From Epiperipatus broadwayi (Eukaryota > Onychophora > Udeonychophora > Euonychophora > Peripatidae), in assembly GCA_028023455.1 (NCBI GenBank), contig JAQFVV010000013.1:14334258-14398257 (forward strand): DNA of 64,000 nt, given 5' to 3'. The notes under the pieces were generated by a model, which searched no databases, was not told the origin of the DNA, and worked only from the letters and a program-made list of their open reading frames with translations. The translations under genes were made by a program, and so were the position numbers. Below, piece after piece: positions 49,701 through 61,449 of this stretch (positions are counted from its first letter, which is position 1; the number at the start of each line of letters is the position of its first letter).

Positions 49701-51890
49701 AGAAAGGAGGACATTTTGAATTTTCTAAGAACTTTGAGTTAGACTTTAGCTGTGCTCTCGATTAGTTGAGAGGCTCCAGAAATCTAAAATTAATTTACCT
49801 ACCACAGTATGTTCGAGTAGAAAGCGCCCAGATTATTCTCCCCCCGGAGATGGTCGATCGTATGCCGCGAACCTCCACATGTGCCCTCCATAAAATCAAC
49901 CAAGAGGATCTGCTGCCCAAACAATCAGAAAGCTGCTGCTGCTGTTGAAATAAATGAATAACCTAAATGCTGGAAAGAACTGCTACTTCTGAAATCATGA
50001 ACAATTTGCTACTGACCACTGAATCTGAAAACTTCGTATAAACGGGGTACCTGTACCCAAAGGCCTAGAGTACTCTAAATAGTAATCACGCTATGGCTCA
50101 CTCTCTATATAACTTGTAAAACTATAAATTGTAAAACTATGAATTTAATGATTAATTTATTATATAAATTTCTTTAATAATCTATACCTAATTCTATCTT
50201 TTCTTGGGTACGTATTTCTAAATTTTACATTTTTATTATCTAATTATAGCATGCTTATAAGATTTCCAACCGGACCTCGCCAAATTTAAATATAGATTAT
50301 AATCAAGACAGTTGCCATCTTGTCCAACGACCTATAATATATTTCTTTTATATACTCCTGTTGGCTGGTCAGCTCAGAAATCTCCATAATTTTCTAAATG
50401 CAAATCCATGATTGCTTGAAACAGTGGATGCGTGTCCTGCAAATCGTCATTAATATTTACTTCTATAAATTACTTAATATTTTCATATAAATCGTCACGC
50501 ATTCAATGCTTCATTTATTGTAATGCAGGGGTCTACTATTTAGCAAATGGCTGACATATTAGTTATTAATTCTCACCCATCTTACCTATTACTTTTATAT
50601 TTTATTAAATTTTAAGTAGTTATTCCATAAATTGCATTTCTTTGAGAATCAAAAATGTTCTTTATTAAATATTGATGATGAAGGGCCGAGTTATAAAATA
50701 TATTAAATCTTAACAGAATAGTTTGTAAATTATACATGTGTTACGTTTTAGAGATGCGATGACCTATTAAAAATCTTGGATATTCTGGATTCTACAGGAT
50801 TTAAATTAATCCCAGTCATCCTACACAAGCGGACAAATAAATGTTCCCGTAGGGCTTGACGCCGTCACGCAGTCAGGAAGTAATCGTACAGTCGGGAAGT
50901 AATCGTGGCACAAACCACTTGCCCCTGATTATGCTTATGTGACACCTTACCTCTTTGGACCTAAGGCAAATGCCAGCCCATTGTTCTAAACTCATCCACG
51001 GCTTCGCAGTTTTAATATACTGCCACCCTCATATCGCCTTTCTAGACGTACGTGTTTTTGATTTTTAACTTTATTACTTAAAATATAATTCTGTCTCTGC
51101 ATTAATGACATAACTCACTCTCAAATAAATGTCTGTCCATAGTAATTAGTAAATATCTTCTTTAATTAAATAAATATATGTCCGCCGCTACTATTATTAA
51201 TCCTACTTTAGACTCTTGCATAGCAAAGGTATAAATCCCGAAGGCATGCTCTTGAAATACTTGATCGAGAATTTAGGTAGCTAGATTACGTCAGCCAAAT
51301 AAATGTATATCTTTGTAAAATATAACAGTATCGGAAATATCGCTACTGAGATTTTAAATATAACAAAATATTATTGGTAGAATGATTTGGTACAAAATAT
51401 TTTAAATAAATAAATGTATATCTTTGTAAAATATAACAGTATCGGAAATACCGCTACTGAGATTTTAAGTATAACAAAATATTATTAATTAGATGATTTA
51501 GTATAAAATATTTTAAATAAATAATTTCAAACTATACGTCTGCCATTACATCTTTATTTATTCGATACCCATACAATATAATATTTCCTCGATTCTGTAA
51601 AATATAAATGTTTAATATTAATGTTATTATTGGCTAACTCGAAAATAAAATCTTGAATCTCTTGCATCTCCATGACCACCGTGCCTAAAAAAATATTTAC
51701 TAATGTAGCATCAGATGCGTTGTTTCGTAGATTGTATTGTGGAACCGATAAACTATGTTCGAACTCAGTACTACAGGTGGCTTCGCTACCTATATGGTGC
51801 TGCAGCTCTGTTCGGTTGACAAATTCTGCACTGTTAACGAATCATACGAATCTGACCGTTACAATACATCTATAAAGTAAGGTTCGTAAA
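49700..51890. other. Less A+T-rich repetitive tract of unknown identity
   Basis: Several blocks stand out from the intron background by base composition: 49745-49945, 50820-51060 and 51670-51890. A short repeat GTCAGGAAGTAATCGT / GTCGGGAAGTAATCGT (about 50872-50908) and a 111-bp tandem duplication (described separately) are included. No protein motif was recognised in any frame. Could be a decayed LTR or DNA transposon. Confidence 0.45.
51297..51518. repeat. 111-bp tandem duplication
   Basis: AAATAAATGTATATCTTTGT starts at 51297 and 51408. Both units continue AAAATATAACAGTATCGGAA and CGCTACTGAGATTTTAA with few differences. Confidence 0.92.
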
Positions 51891-53285
51891 AGATAATGCT
51901 AGATAAGAATGGTCAAAAAAGGAATGTAACAGAATAAAAGAATTACAAAGAAAAAAAAGTGTTTAATTTAATTTACAATAAAATAAAATGCTTTAGCTGT
52001 TAAAAACATAATTACAGAATCATCAGAAAATAGGAAAAATATACAAATGACAGAAGAGTGTTGAATGCATCATAATAAAAAAATGTGATTTTAATAAAAT
52101 GTAGTTTGTTCCATCGGTAAAAAAAAAATTAAATTGGATGAAAGATATCTTCAGAAAAACTAATATAATACAATGCAAACAAATGATTATATTTCATGAT
52201 CTAAATACAAAATTGCATAGTGACGATAAATGAGAGAAGGTTTTGACTTTGTCAAGTATTCAAAAAAAAAAAAAAAAATGCAGTCAATATTTTTCATTTA
52301 AGATTCAGAGAATTTTACTGTCTCTCAAAACATTAGTCTTTATGTTGTTAAACTTGGTTCACAAGACAAATAACAATCCTTTAAAAATTAATAAAATAAA
52401 CCTTAAAAGATTTTAAATGACTATTGACTATAGAATTCTTTCAAGAGTGATTTATCAGCACATAATTTAAAATGCAACTGGTAAACAATCTATAATTTTA
52501 TTTAAATTATCTAACAGATACCACTTATCAAAATAAGAGTGACAGAACTACACATGAACCTATACATTAATCATGCTACTATGTAAGTAAATTAATACAA
52601 GAACATAGCAATAGAGATTTAAAAGGAATAATATTAAATGAATAAAACATAACATGGAACTTGTAAAAAACAAAAATGCATGATTTAGAATTATTTCTGA
52701 AAAAAAAAAAGAAAAGATTTATACACTATTATGGATCAAAGGATCATAAAAGAAAATCAGAGAATAGTATTTATTTAGCTTTTTAAAACAATTATATATA
52801 ATAAACACTTAAATGCCACAAATATGATTGATAAGATAGAACTGAGTTAATTCTCTTCAACAAAATTATATGTAATAAAACATATCAACTATTATATTAA
52901 TAATATATGGAACAATAATGATTATTAAGTCATAAATGATGAATTATGGATCAATTTAAAAGCAAAAAATATTTCAATAATTTAATAAATTATCAAAAAA
53001 AAATTGTTTATGATTAAAAAGTTTTATAATTATTTGGAAAAATTGTTATGATAATTACTAATTTATTATTATATATATACTTTTAAACAATCACAAATAT
53101 AATTGTAATTTCTAGATCAAATCACTGTACCTTACTGTAAACTATGTTTCAGATGATTTTAACAATTATTTTAGCCAATTATCTTTAAAATTAATAATGT
53201 CTTTCTTAAATCATAGTACAATAACTCATAAAATAATTTCATTCATTCACAGAAATTCAATTCATTTATAAAATATAAAACTTAC
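51891..53285 (-). other. TM9SF2 intron without recognised content
   Basis: A+T-rich low complexity up to the donor of exon 53286-53445. An A-run lies at 52262-52278. Confidence 0.55.
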
Positions 53286-53445
53286 TCTTCTTTTGAAACC
53301 AAAATATGCCCCAATAAAAGTAAGTGGTACAGAAATTCCAAACCACAGTGCGAGTAGTGCTATAAGTGTTGTAAATGGAACAGCTGCAGAACTGTTCTCC
53401 ATCCATAATACAAGGTTCATTACAAAAAACAATGTAAACACAATG
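53286..53445 (-). CDS. TM9SF2: TM9SF2-type nonaspanin coding exon
   Basis: Seen: AG acceptor (53446-53447) after a long T-rich tract. The first base completes the glycine of CPG, then IVFTLFFVMNLVLWMENSSA, AVPFTTLIALLALWFGISVP and LTFIGAYFGFKRR, ending in phase 0 at a GTAAG donor. Length 160 nt (1 base plus 53 codons). The block ISVPLTFIGAYFGFK is a family signature. The residues after IVF (TLF) differ from the ADF common in vertebrates. Two membrane segments are visible. The acceptor is followed on the intron side by runs of A on the plus strand, which gives a long polypyrimidine tract. Confidence 0.95.
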
Positions 53446-53867
53446 CTAAAAAAAAAACAAAAAAAAAAACTTTAGTAATATAATAACTCATTAGTGCGAA
53501 CAAATGACAGAAGCTAATCTTTTTTTATTTTTTAAAAAACAGTCTTAGAAATATATTATGAAGAGAGACTTTCTCAATGTGAACTATTCATTTATTTCTA
53601 TTTTTAAAAAATAGTATCACCCTATACTTGAATATTTCAAACATTTCTATGCATATTCTAATAAATTACTGCAGCATTTAAATTATTAAAAATAGTAAGC
53701 TTCATTCCTATTTTGAATGTTTTTTTATGAAAACTTGTTCCTCTTTAAAAAGAACTTGATTTTTTAGTATAATGAATTGCTGACATGAAATACATTATTA
53801 TTGGCTAGTTATAACATTTTCCAATTTAAATTCTGAAAAGTTTTAAAAAATGACAAGTTGAATCAAT

Positions 53868-54635
53868 ATTTTTTCTTTTGCTTCCTTGATTGATCAGAAT
53901 TATTATAAATTATGATATCCACTAAGTTTGAAATGAGAAATTTATCACAATAGTATTTCAATTTAGATTTTTAATTTTGAAGAGAGTTGTGTTGTATAAT
54001 TCCATTACATCATATTAATTCCTTCATCCAATATCCTAAAAAATATTATAGAACATGAGGAATAAATCTCGCCCTCTTAAATTATTCCTTAGCAATCTAT
54101 GCTTTTGGTTTTGATCACTTAAAATAGATGATTATTATAGCAGCTCAGTTTTTAAAAACAGGAGATTTTAAAATACATATTGTTCAGTTCAATGTATTCT
54201 TTTAATCAATTCTTTATCCAAAAATGTGCTCTTTTTTCCAATAGGCGATAATTTCACTAAATATTACTAGTTTTTCTACCTTAAGTTTTGAGTTCTTATA
54301 ACTTAGTTAATTTACATAAATAAAATAACAAATAAAAATATTTTTTTATAAATCGTGATAATAAATAAATAATAATAGAGAATAATATTTTTTTATTATT
54401 TATTCTAAATACTAATTAACAAAAATATCAATTTTAGATAATGTTTTAATATATAATTATTTATTTAAAATAATACATACACATATCATGTATTTACTAT
54501 GTTATTGATTCATAACAAATATGAATTATAATTCTCTATTAACTATACTTTAAATGATATTTTTTAATAATAACAATAATAATTTAGCTTTTGTTTTTTG
54601 TTTTAAACACTTTCTAACCTTCATATAAACCTCAG
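53868..54635 (-). repeat. Direct repeat A, possible 3' LTR (minus strand)
   Basis: Closely matches 57068-57520 plus about 58175-58523. Shared blocks: AATTATTATAAATTA-GATAT, AGAACATGAGGAATAAATC, GCTTTTGGTTTTGATCA and CCTTCATATAAACCTCA. On the minus strand it starts TGAGGTTTATATGAAGG. A gag-like minus-strand ORF lies between the two repeats, suggesting LTRs. Confidence 0.6.
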
Positions 54636-55162
54636 TCTCAATTCCCCTTTATTTTGAAAAAAAAAAAAGGTACACTGGTTTCTTCAAATGTTTCCTTCTA
54701 ATTAATTTATCTATTAATTTATTTTTCTAAAAGAAAATTACAACATTTTGATTTTTACAATAAAAATAATTTTAATATACTCTACGATTTATGAAAATGC
54801 TTCCTATACTATTCCCAAATAAACTTTTAACCAACATTAAACATAAACAATATACATTTTTAATTCTAAATATCAAAAATTTATTTGAAACAATCTGGAT
54901 GTTCTATATCAGTAATGGTACCTAAACCAAAACTCATTATTGTTGAAATTAACATCAAATAATTTAATATCTAAATTACCATAATTATATAAAAAACATG
55001 GATTGTTCATTGTTTATATAATGAAATAAACCAAACTTTCTCATTTTATTAGATTTAACTTCAAATACTTTCCACAAAGATCATGTTTTTTCTAGTATCT
55101 AAATATCTTTCACTTATAATAAATCCAATATATTTTGAACCATCACTTAATAAAGTATATAC

Positions 55163-55240
55163 AACAGGCAAAATTCTCCATACAGTAGTGCAGTTATGAG
55201 TCAGCAGAAGAAATGGTGATCATGTGATGTGTAGTGATTT
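55163..55240. repeat. Fragment of foldback family
   Basis: AACAGGCAAAATTC, CAGTTAT, GCA-AAGA--AAGTGGT-like bases and CATGTGATGT occur in the same order as at the two ends of the foldback at 32406-32749 and its right flank (32752-32795). It looks like an internally deleted copy. Confidence 0.6.
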
Positions 55241-55449
55241 AAAGTATATACAATTGTTTTATTAGGATTTTTTTTTCCCATTTATTGAATCTAAAATATT
55301 TTTTTCTTTTCTTGCTAAAATCATGTTACATTATTTCTTCTTTATAGCTTGTACTTATCTGATGGTAAAAAAACTAAGAAATAATTCAAAACTGTTTTAT
55401 TTGAATATTTATTAACATTATTCTTAAGTATTCTATAAATATATTTTTT

Positions 55450-56026
55450 TATTATTCATGACAATATTTTTTTCTTTATTATCTAAAGAATCCTTTTCTG
55501 CATTCTTACTGCTATTTTTATTAACTGCTATATACTCTAATATTTCATCTTTAGTTTCTGCTTTTATTTCACTAATTGGTTTCTAATTTAAACTTGTCAT
55601 TTAATTCAACTTTTATTTCTTTGTTTATTTCTATTATTTTCTGAACAATTTTCTTTACTTCTTTCCCAATTTCAACTTCTAAATCCTGAAATTTTCTTTT
55701 GCAACTATGCTGAAGTCTCTTTCTAAATCCACAATTTGTTTATCCATTCTATCTCTGATACTAGTAAAATTCACATCACATTTATTACTATTTTTTTCTA
55801 TTTTATTTTCTAACTCTTCTAATTTGGAATTTATTTTCACACTATTTTCTTTCATGTCTTCTCTTATCTTTAAATTATTTTCTTCTATCTTTGCCAATAA
55901 AATTTCGAATATTTTTTCCATAGAAAATGGAGGTTTAGACTCTTCGGATAATACTACTACTGTTTCTCCTTCCATTTTAGATATTTTTTTAATAATCAAT
56001 AATTTAATCAAAATCCATCCTCCCAT
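55450..56026 (-). pseudogene. Coiled-coil ORF, probable retroelement gag N-terminus
   Basis: Minus-strand frame opening at 56026; the methionine at 55974-55976 begins MEGETVVVLSEES. It is followed by MEKIFEILLAKIEENNLKIR, KINSKLEELENKIEKN and RDRMDKQIVDLERDF, all heptad-like and strongly charged. The frame stops at 55679-55681, but the same character (EVEIGKEVKKIVQKI, EIKVELNDKFK) continues in another frame to about 55450. MEK-FE-LL-K-EENN followed by a long coiled coil is a common start of gag in arthropod gypsy elements, but there is no downstream pol here. Could also be ORF1 of a LINE. Not intact. Confidence 0.5.
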
Positions 56027-56571
56027 AAACTACAAATTCCATCAAGAATTGGATGAATATATTTAAAATAAACATATCTCTCTCAAAATTTTTCTATATT
56101 TGTTATTACTAAATATTATTTTTTATGGACTCTTCCAAATAAAAATTTTATTACATAAGTATAGCCTCTCATCTCTTTTCATTTTTCTCTGGATTTGTTT
56201 CATTGCGCCATTACAGTTTTTTTTTTCAAAAATATATCATTGTCATATTTGACACAATTTCATTTTTCATTTGACCCAATAAATTTCACATCACATTAAC
56301 TATTGGTGGTGCTATTAATAAAATATTGAAGTTCTTTAACAATCTCTTTATTTGAAATAACAATAAGGACATCATCTATAATGTACTCATTAATAAAACA
56401 AGTATACCTAATTATACAAAATATTTATTATAATAATAATACATTAAATAAAATAGTAAATAAAATAAATTAATAAATATACATTCCTTATCTACTTTCA
56501 ATAATTAATTTATAATTTTGACAAGAATATTTTACATATTTTAAACAATCAAATTGATGGACTATTATAAA

Positions 56572-56655
56572 ATAGCATTTCAAAATCTTTTATTAATATT
56601 TATTTTTATATGATAATAGAAATAATTTAATATAATTATGATTTACAATTTAGAT
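56572..56655. repeat. Short direct repeat C, first copy
   Basis: AGCATTTCAAAAT-TTTTATT followed by AATATTTATTTTTATATGAT (about 56572-56612), AATTTA and TACAATTTAGATT recur at 58528-58605. The second copy lies just outside direct repeat A', which is not expected if A and A' are simple LTRs. Confidence 0.75.
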
Positions 56656-57067
56656 TGTTTTTGAGTTATATTATACTTCTGGAGCAGAATAGAAGTATTT
56701 CTCAGCAAAAATTGACAATAACTAACTTTTCCTCAACATAAAGATTAAAACTATATCTCTAATCTGCTTCAAGTTATACCTCTTTAAAACATATTATTAA
56801 TAGTTATAATCATATTTATCAATAAAATGTTTTATATGTTTATCATATTAATAAAAAATGACTTAACCAAAACAATCATTTTTATAATTAATTCGCATAA
56901 GCATATTAAGCATTAATTTTAATTTTTTTTTTTACTATTAATATTTACTAAACACAAGTATCATTAAAACTGCTTTAAAATGAATGCATCAGGAAAAGAT
57001 GATACAATAATAGTTGATTGGATTTATTGTAGTAAAATTAGTTTTAGTGTCCAACTTTGTTTTCTAA

Positions 57068-58523
57068 ACAATATTTTTTCTTTTGTTTCCTTGTTGATTA
57101 GAATTATTATAAATTAAGATATCCATTAAATTTGAAATGAGAAATTTATCACAATAGTATTCCAGTTTAGATTTTTAATTTTGAAGAGAGTGTTGTATAA
57201 TTCCATTATTTCATATTAATTCCATAATCCAATATCCTGGGGAATATTATAGAACATGAGGAATAAATCCCTCCCTCTTACTTATTCCTTAGCAATCCAT
57301 GCTTTTGGTTTTGATCATTTAAAATAGATGATTATTATGGGAGTTCAGTTTTTAAAAACAGGATTTTTTAAAATACACATTTGTCAGTTCAATGTATTCT
57401 CTTTCTCAATTCTTTATCCAAAAATGTGCTCTTTTTCCTAGTAGATGATAATTTCATTAAATATTACTAGTTTTTCCACCTTAAGTTTTACATTCTTATA
57501 ACTTAGTTAATTTACATAAGCCTTTCAAGCTATTATGCATACACTTCTTACGAGTGTTAATAATAAATGAATACTTTAACTCCCAACACAAGATATAGTA
57601 TTTAAGAAAGAATAAAATGAATCCACTTATTCTTTCCAACCCAAATGCTTATATATGGGCAAATCTTAAGTACTGGAAGTGAAAGCATGAGGATAGACCA
57701 CTCACTTTAAATTACTGTTTACGATGTCTGAATGAATGACGTCGACGAAATTATCTAGAATTTACTAAATGTCATTTTCAAATGAAAATTAAGCATATGT
57801 AAATAAGGATTTATTTTATATAGCGCATATGTTTAATTTTCATTTGAGAATGACGTTTAGTAAATTCTAGATAATTTCGTAGACGTCATTCATTCAGACA
57901 TCGTAAACAGTAATTTAAAGTGAGTGGTCTATCCATGCTTTCACTTCCCAAACTTAAGATTTGCCCATATATAAGCATTTGAGTTGGAAAGAATAAGTGT
58001 ATTCATTTTATTCTTTCTTAAATACTATATCTTGTGTTGGGAGTTAAAGTATTCATTTATTATTAACACTCGTAAAAAGCGTATGCATAATAGCTCGAAA
58101 GGCTGATCTTTAATGTATTACAATTTATAAACATGTGTTATATAAAATAAATGTTTATTTACATATGTTTAATATACATAAATAAAATAACACAAAAATA
58201 TTTTTTTATAAATTTTGATAATAAATAAATAATAATCTAGAATAAACATATTTTTTTATTATTTATTCTAGATACTAATTAACAATATTAATTTTAGATA
58301 TAATATTGTAATATTGATATGTATACTTTTTAATATTTAATTATTTATTTATTATAATACACATATATCATGTATTGACCTTGTTATTGATCCATAACCA
58401 ATAGGAAATGCCATTAACTATTAAACTGTACTTTAAATGATTTTTTTTTGAACAATAACAATAATAATATAGCTTTTGTTTTTATTTTAAACACTTCCTA
58501 ACCTTCATATAAACCTCACAGAC
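57068..58523 (-). repeat. Direct repeat A', possible 5' LTR, split by insertion
   Basis: Partner of 53868-54635. Colinear from 57068 to 57518, interrupted by a foldback insertion, then colinear again from about 58178 to 58523. The uninterrupted state is preserved in the other copy around 54310-54325. Confidence 0.65.
57521..58102. mobile_element. Foldback element, 582 bp, near-perfect palindrome
   Basis: The ends CCTTTCAAGCTATTATGCAT and the reverse complement of ATGCATAATAGCTCGAAAGG match with one change. The arms (about 270 bp each) stay alike to the centre, e.g. CAACACAAGATATAGTATTT, AATTTACTAAA-GTCATT and AAAATTAA-CATATG. The loop is about 26 bases near 57800-57825. No coding sequence. 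About 75 extra bases follow (58103-58177) before the target sequence resumes. Confidence 0.9.
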
Positions 58524-58675
58524 TCAGCATTTCAAAATGTTTTATTAATATTTATTTTTATATGATAGTTGAAGTAATTTAGCAGTTATACAATTTAGAT
58601 TTCTAAAGCAAAAGATACAATGTATTATTACAAGATTTCTCAAGCAAAAAAAAAAAAGGTCTGGAGATAACTTAC

Positions 58676-58733
58676 CCTGGGCAAAGGAATCCTGTAAGTA
58701 AAACATTTGATTTCCATTTTTCACCACCAAATA
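58676..58733 (-). CDS. TM9SF2: TM9SF2-type nonaspanin, most 5' exon visible
   Basis: Seen: AG acceptor (58734-58735, TATTTCAG), two bases completing a split codon, then FGGEKWKSNVLLTGFLCP, then two bases of a glycine codon and a GTAAG donor (58671-58675). Length 58 nt. The split glycine joins exactly to the next exon to give CPGIVF. FGGEKWK-NVLLT-FLCPG is a conserved loop-to-membrane stretch of TM9SF2 proteins. Only the C-terminal third or so of a roughly 650-residue protein is encoded in the window. The large lumenal N-terminal domain and first membrane passes must be encoded beyond position 64000, as I found no upstream exon before the window edge. Confidence 0.93.
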
Positions 58734-61440
58734 CTGAAATAAAAATAAACATGTAATTACAAAATTAAGTTTTATTATCTTTTTCTTGCCATTTTAAAAT
58801 GTTTAGATGTAGAGTATACTACAAATTACTGATTGTTATAAAACAGATAACTGGAAATGCAGAAGAATAATATGACTAAAAGTAAATTAAAGAATGTCAA
58901 CTTGGTAATAAAATTCCTATATGTATTATAATTCTATATAATGATGTTTTATAACTTTCATATATTTATTTTTAAAACGCAAAAAGAAAATAATAACCTA
59001 TTGGATTAATTTTGTAAAGTATAATAAAAACATTAATATGAAATATAATGTGCTATCACATTCAAAACAGTGCAATTTATGGCAATGAGAATTCATCTAT
59101 TTAAAATGATTTCGTAGATAGATACATATTTTTCTAATGCCAATTATCAATAAATATTTAAAAATTAATTTTTGCAATTAAAAAAAAGAAATTATATGTT
59201 AATATTTTATGCCACATAAGCAACTTTAAATAACCATAACTTAATAATATGAAACGGAAGTAACTGCAACTAATGAATTATATATAGACTAACAAATGTC
59301 AATTAATTATAAAAAAAATAGTAAGATATCATTATTTTTTTTACCTTGGTTAGTATTTAAACATTAATTTATTGATGTTATAAATCAGAGTAAAATCTAT
59401 ATATTAACTGAATTTATGTACTGTGTAAATGATCTGAAATCACTATTTAATTATGTAAAGGATCAAGGATGTGCACAATTTTTAGCAATCCCTAAATACC
59501 AAAGAAAATGCCTGTTTAATAAATGTAACCATAAATAATCACAACTTAACAACATGAAATTGAAACAGAAGTAACTGCAACTCCCAACAAATTATGCATA
59601 AATGAATAGACAAACCATTAATAAATTCTGAATAGAATAGAATGCCACCGTACATTATTTTAGCTTTGTTAATATTCAAACATTAATAATTAACATTTGT
59701 CTGTTAATTTATACATAGTTCTTTGAGTGTTACAGTTACTTCCATTTGAATTTCATCAATAATTATTTATACTTATACTTATTAAACTGAAGTTTCATTT
59801 GGTATGTAGGGATTATTAAAAATATAATACAGCCTTGATTCTCTGAATAGTTAAAAAAGTGATTTCACATTATTTATATTATACATAAATCAAACTAATA
59901 AACAGATTTCACTCTCTGATTTATAATAATGACAATAAATTAATGTTTAAATACAAACAACGCTAAAAAAAAAAAAATAGAAGAAATCGTTCTAACCTTT
60001 TCATAATTTATTGATGTTTATCGGTTAGTTCTGCAGTTACTTCCATTTCAATTTCATATTTTATATGCATAAAATAGTATTAGTACTTCACTACTCTACT
60101 ATAATATGCATTAATTAAGACTAAATATTACTATTACATATGTATCTGGATTATATATTTTGAGTCCATGTTTATTAAATAGAAAAGAAAAATAATATCT
60201 TCTTTCTTAATTTAAGAATATATGTTTGGACTAGATTTTTATCAGTTAAAATCCATTGGACAAAGAACAGATTATCTGCTTTTCATATCTGATATTTTTT
60301 TAAAGAATGAATAAATTAATTTAGACTAGAGAATCTACTTCAGCAATACAAATTAAAAGAAGCTATATCAATTATTATTGGCTTATTATGATAATATCTG
60401 TAAAGTGATATATTTTCTTCTGTATTCCAGAATTAGCTACACTATTCGAATTAATTCATTCAGTATCCAGAAAAAAAAAATCTCAGATGTAAAAAGATAA
60501 TTTGTTTCTTTGTCTAATGAATTTTAAAAGATTAAAAAATGTATTCTCAATATTACTGTCTAAATTAATTAAAAGCAAAATATTTTACTTTTTCTTCTAT
60601 ATTACAAATATGGATACAAAATATTAAAAAAAATCTATACATGCATTTACGTATTGTGTATAATAAAAAAAAAAAAAAAAATTAAAATATTATAAAGTAA
60701 ATATTTATTTTTAATTGTCATTACAAAAGCATAATGCATTTATCTTTTAAATTAAAAATCATTTTGAACAATTTTAATATGGTTATGAAAATTAGAAATA
60801 AGTTATAAATCAAGGTGATAATGCATTATCTACCACAAGCTTTTATATACTATAACAGAAAACCAAAATCTTCACTTGAGAGATGTATTTAATAAGGTAA
60901 CTTTTCATATATAGAAAATTATTAAACATATATAAAACGTTTTTTTAAAATGTAAAACATTAATACATAGACTATTATTATTATATCGAAAATCTTGTTT
61001 TCCCAAAAGAAACCTCTCAAGTATGGCATTCTTGCAGATAGTTCACTTTTAGACAAGATGTCCTTCCACATTCAAGCTATCCGTCTTATATTTAGTATAT
61101 ACTAACAAAATCTACATATATTACTAACTTAAATTTATGCTTAAACACAACAAAAAAAGCAATTAATAATTAATAATAATTAATGTCCAATCATTAGATT
61201 TTGGTCTAAGAAATACTACATAATTAAGTGTATAATTCCAAATTATCCATTATATGCAATTTATAATTCATTTACAGATCAAACATTCAAATCAACAAAA
61301 TAAGCTACTGAATTTTTATTGAAAGTAAAAGTGCTGAATCAAAAAATCAACTTTTAAAAAATTTCTTTTAGTTGATAAGACTCTTGCAAAAGCAGTACAC
61401 TATTGCTGAAAACTTAATTAATCCATATTTAATAGTGTAT
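58734..61440 (-). other. TM9SF2 intron with scattered small inverted repeats
   Basis: No upstream exon recognised. GGAAGTAACTGCAACT-type words (59257, 59566) and their inverses CAGTTACTTCCATTT (59733, 60036) suggest copies of a short TIR element. An A-run lies at about 60665-60680. The rest is low complexity. Confidence 0.5.
59250..60065. repeat. Dispersed direct and inverted short repeats
   Basis: ATGAAACGGAAGTAACTGCA (59250), ATGAAATTGAAACAGAAGTA then ACTGCA (59555), and the inverted TGCAGTTACTTCCATTTCAA then TTTCAT (60032) and CAGTTACTTCCATTTGAATT (59733). Intervening TATTCAAACATTAAT / TATTTAAACATTAAT also repeats. Possibly two or three degraded MITE copies. Confidence 0.55.
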
Positions 61441-61449
61441 TTTGAAATA

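Noticed and set aside
49766-49948. 60-codon frame ending in a CCCC run
   Set aside because: Short, no homology recognised, and the cysteines arise from a CTG/TGC microsatellite (GCTGCTGCTGCTG).
51672-51875. 67-codon plus-strand frame in a less A+T-rich block
   Set aside because: No family motif and no splice signals that fit; most likely part of an unidentified repeat.
53293-53475. Plus-strand 60-codon frame
   Set aside because: Shadow of the TM9SF2 exon at 53286-53445, which reads correctly on the minus strand.
55707-56066. 119-codon plus-strand frame rich in Ser, Leu and Ile
   Set aside because: It is the antisense shadow of the minus-strand coiled-coil gag-like frame, which has the coherent heptad pattern.
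58545-58730. 61-codon minus-strand frame starting MVVKNGNQMFYLQDSFAQ
   Set aside because: It overlaps the TM9SF2 exon at 58676-58733 but in the wrong phase and runs through the splice donor.
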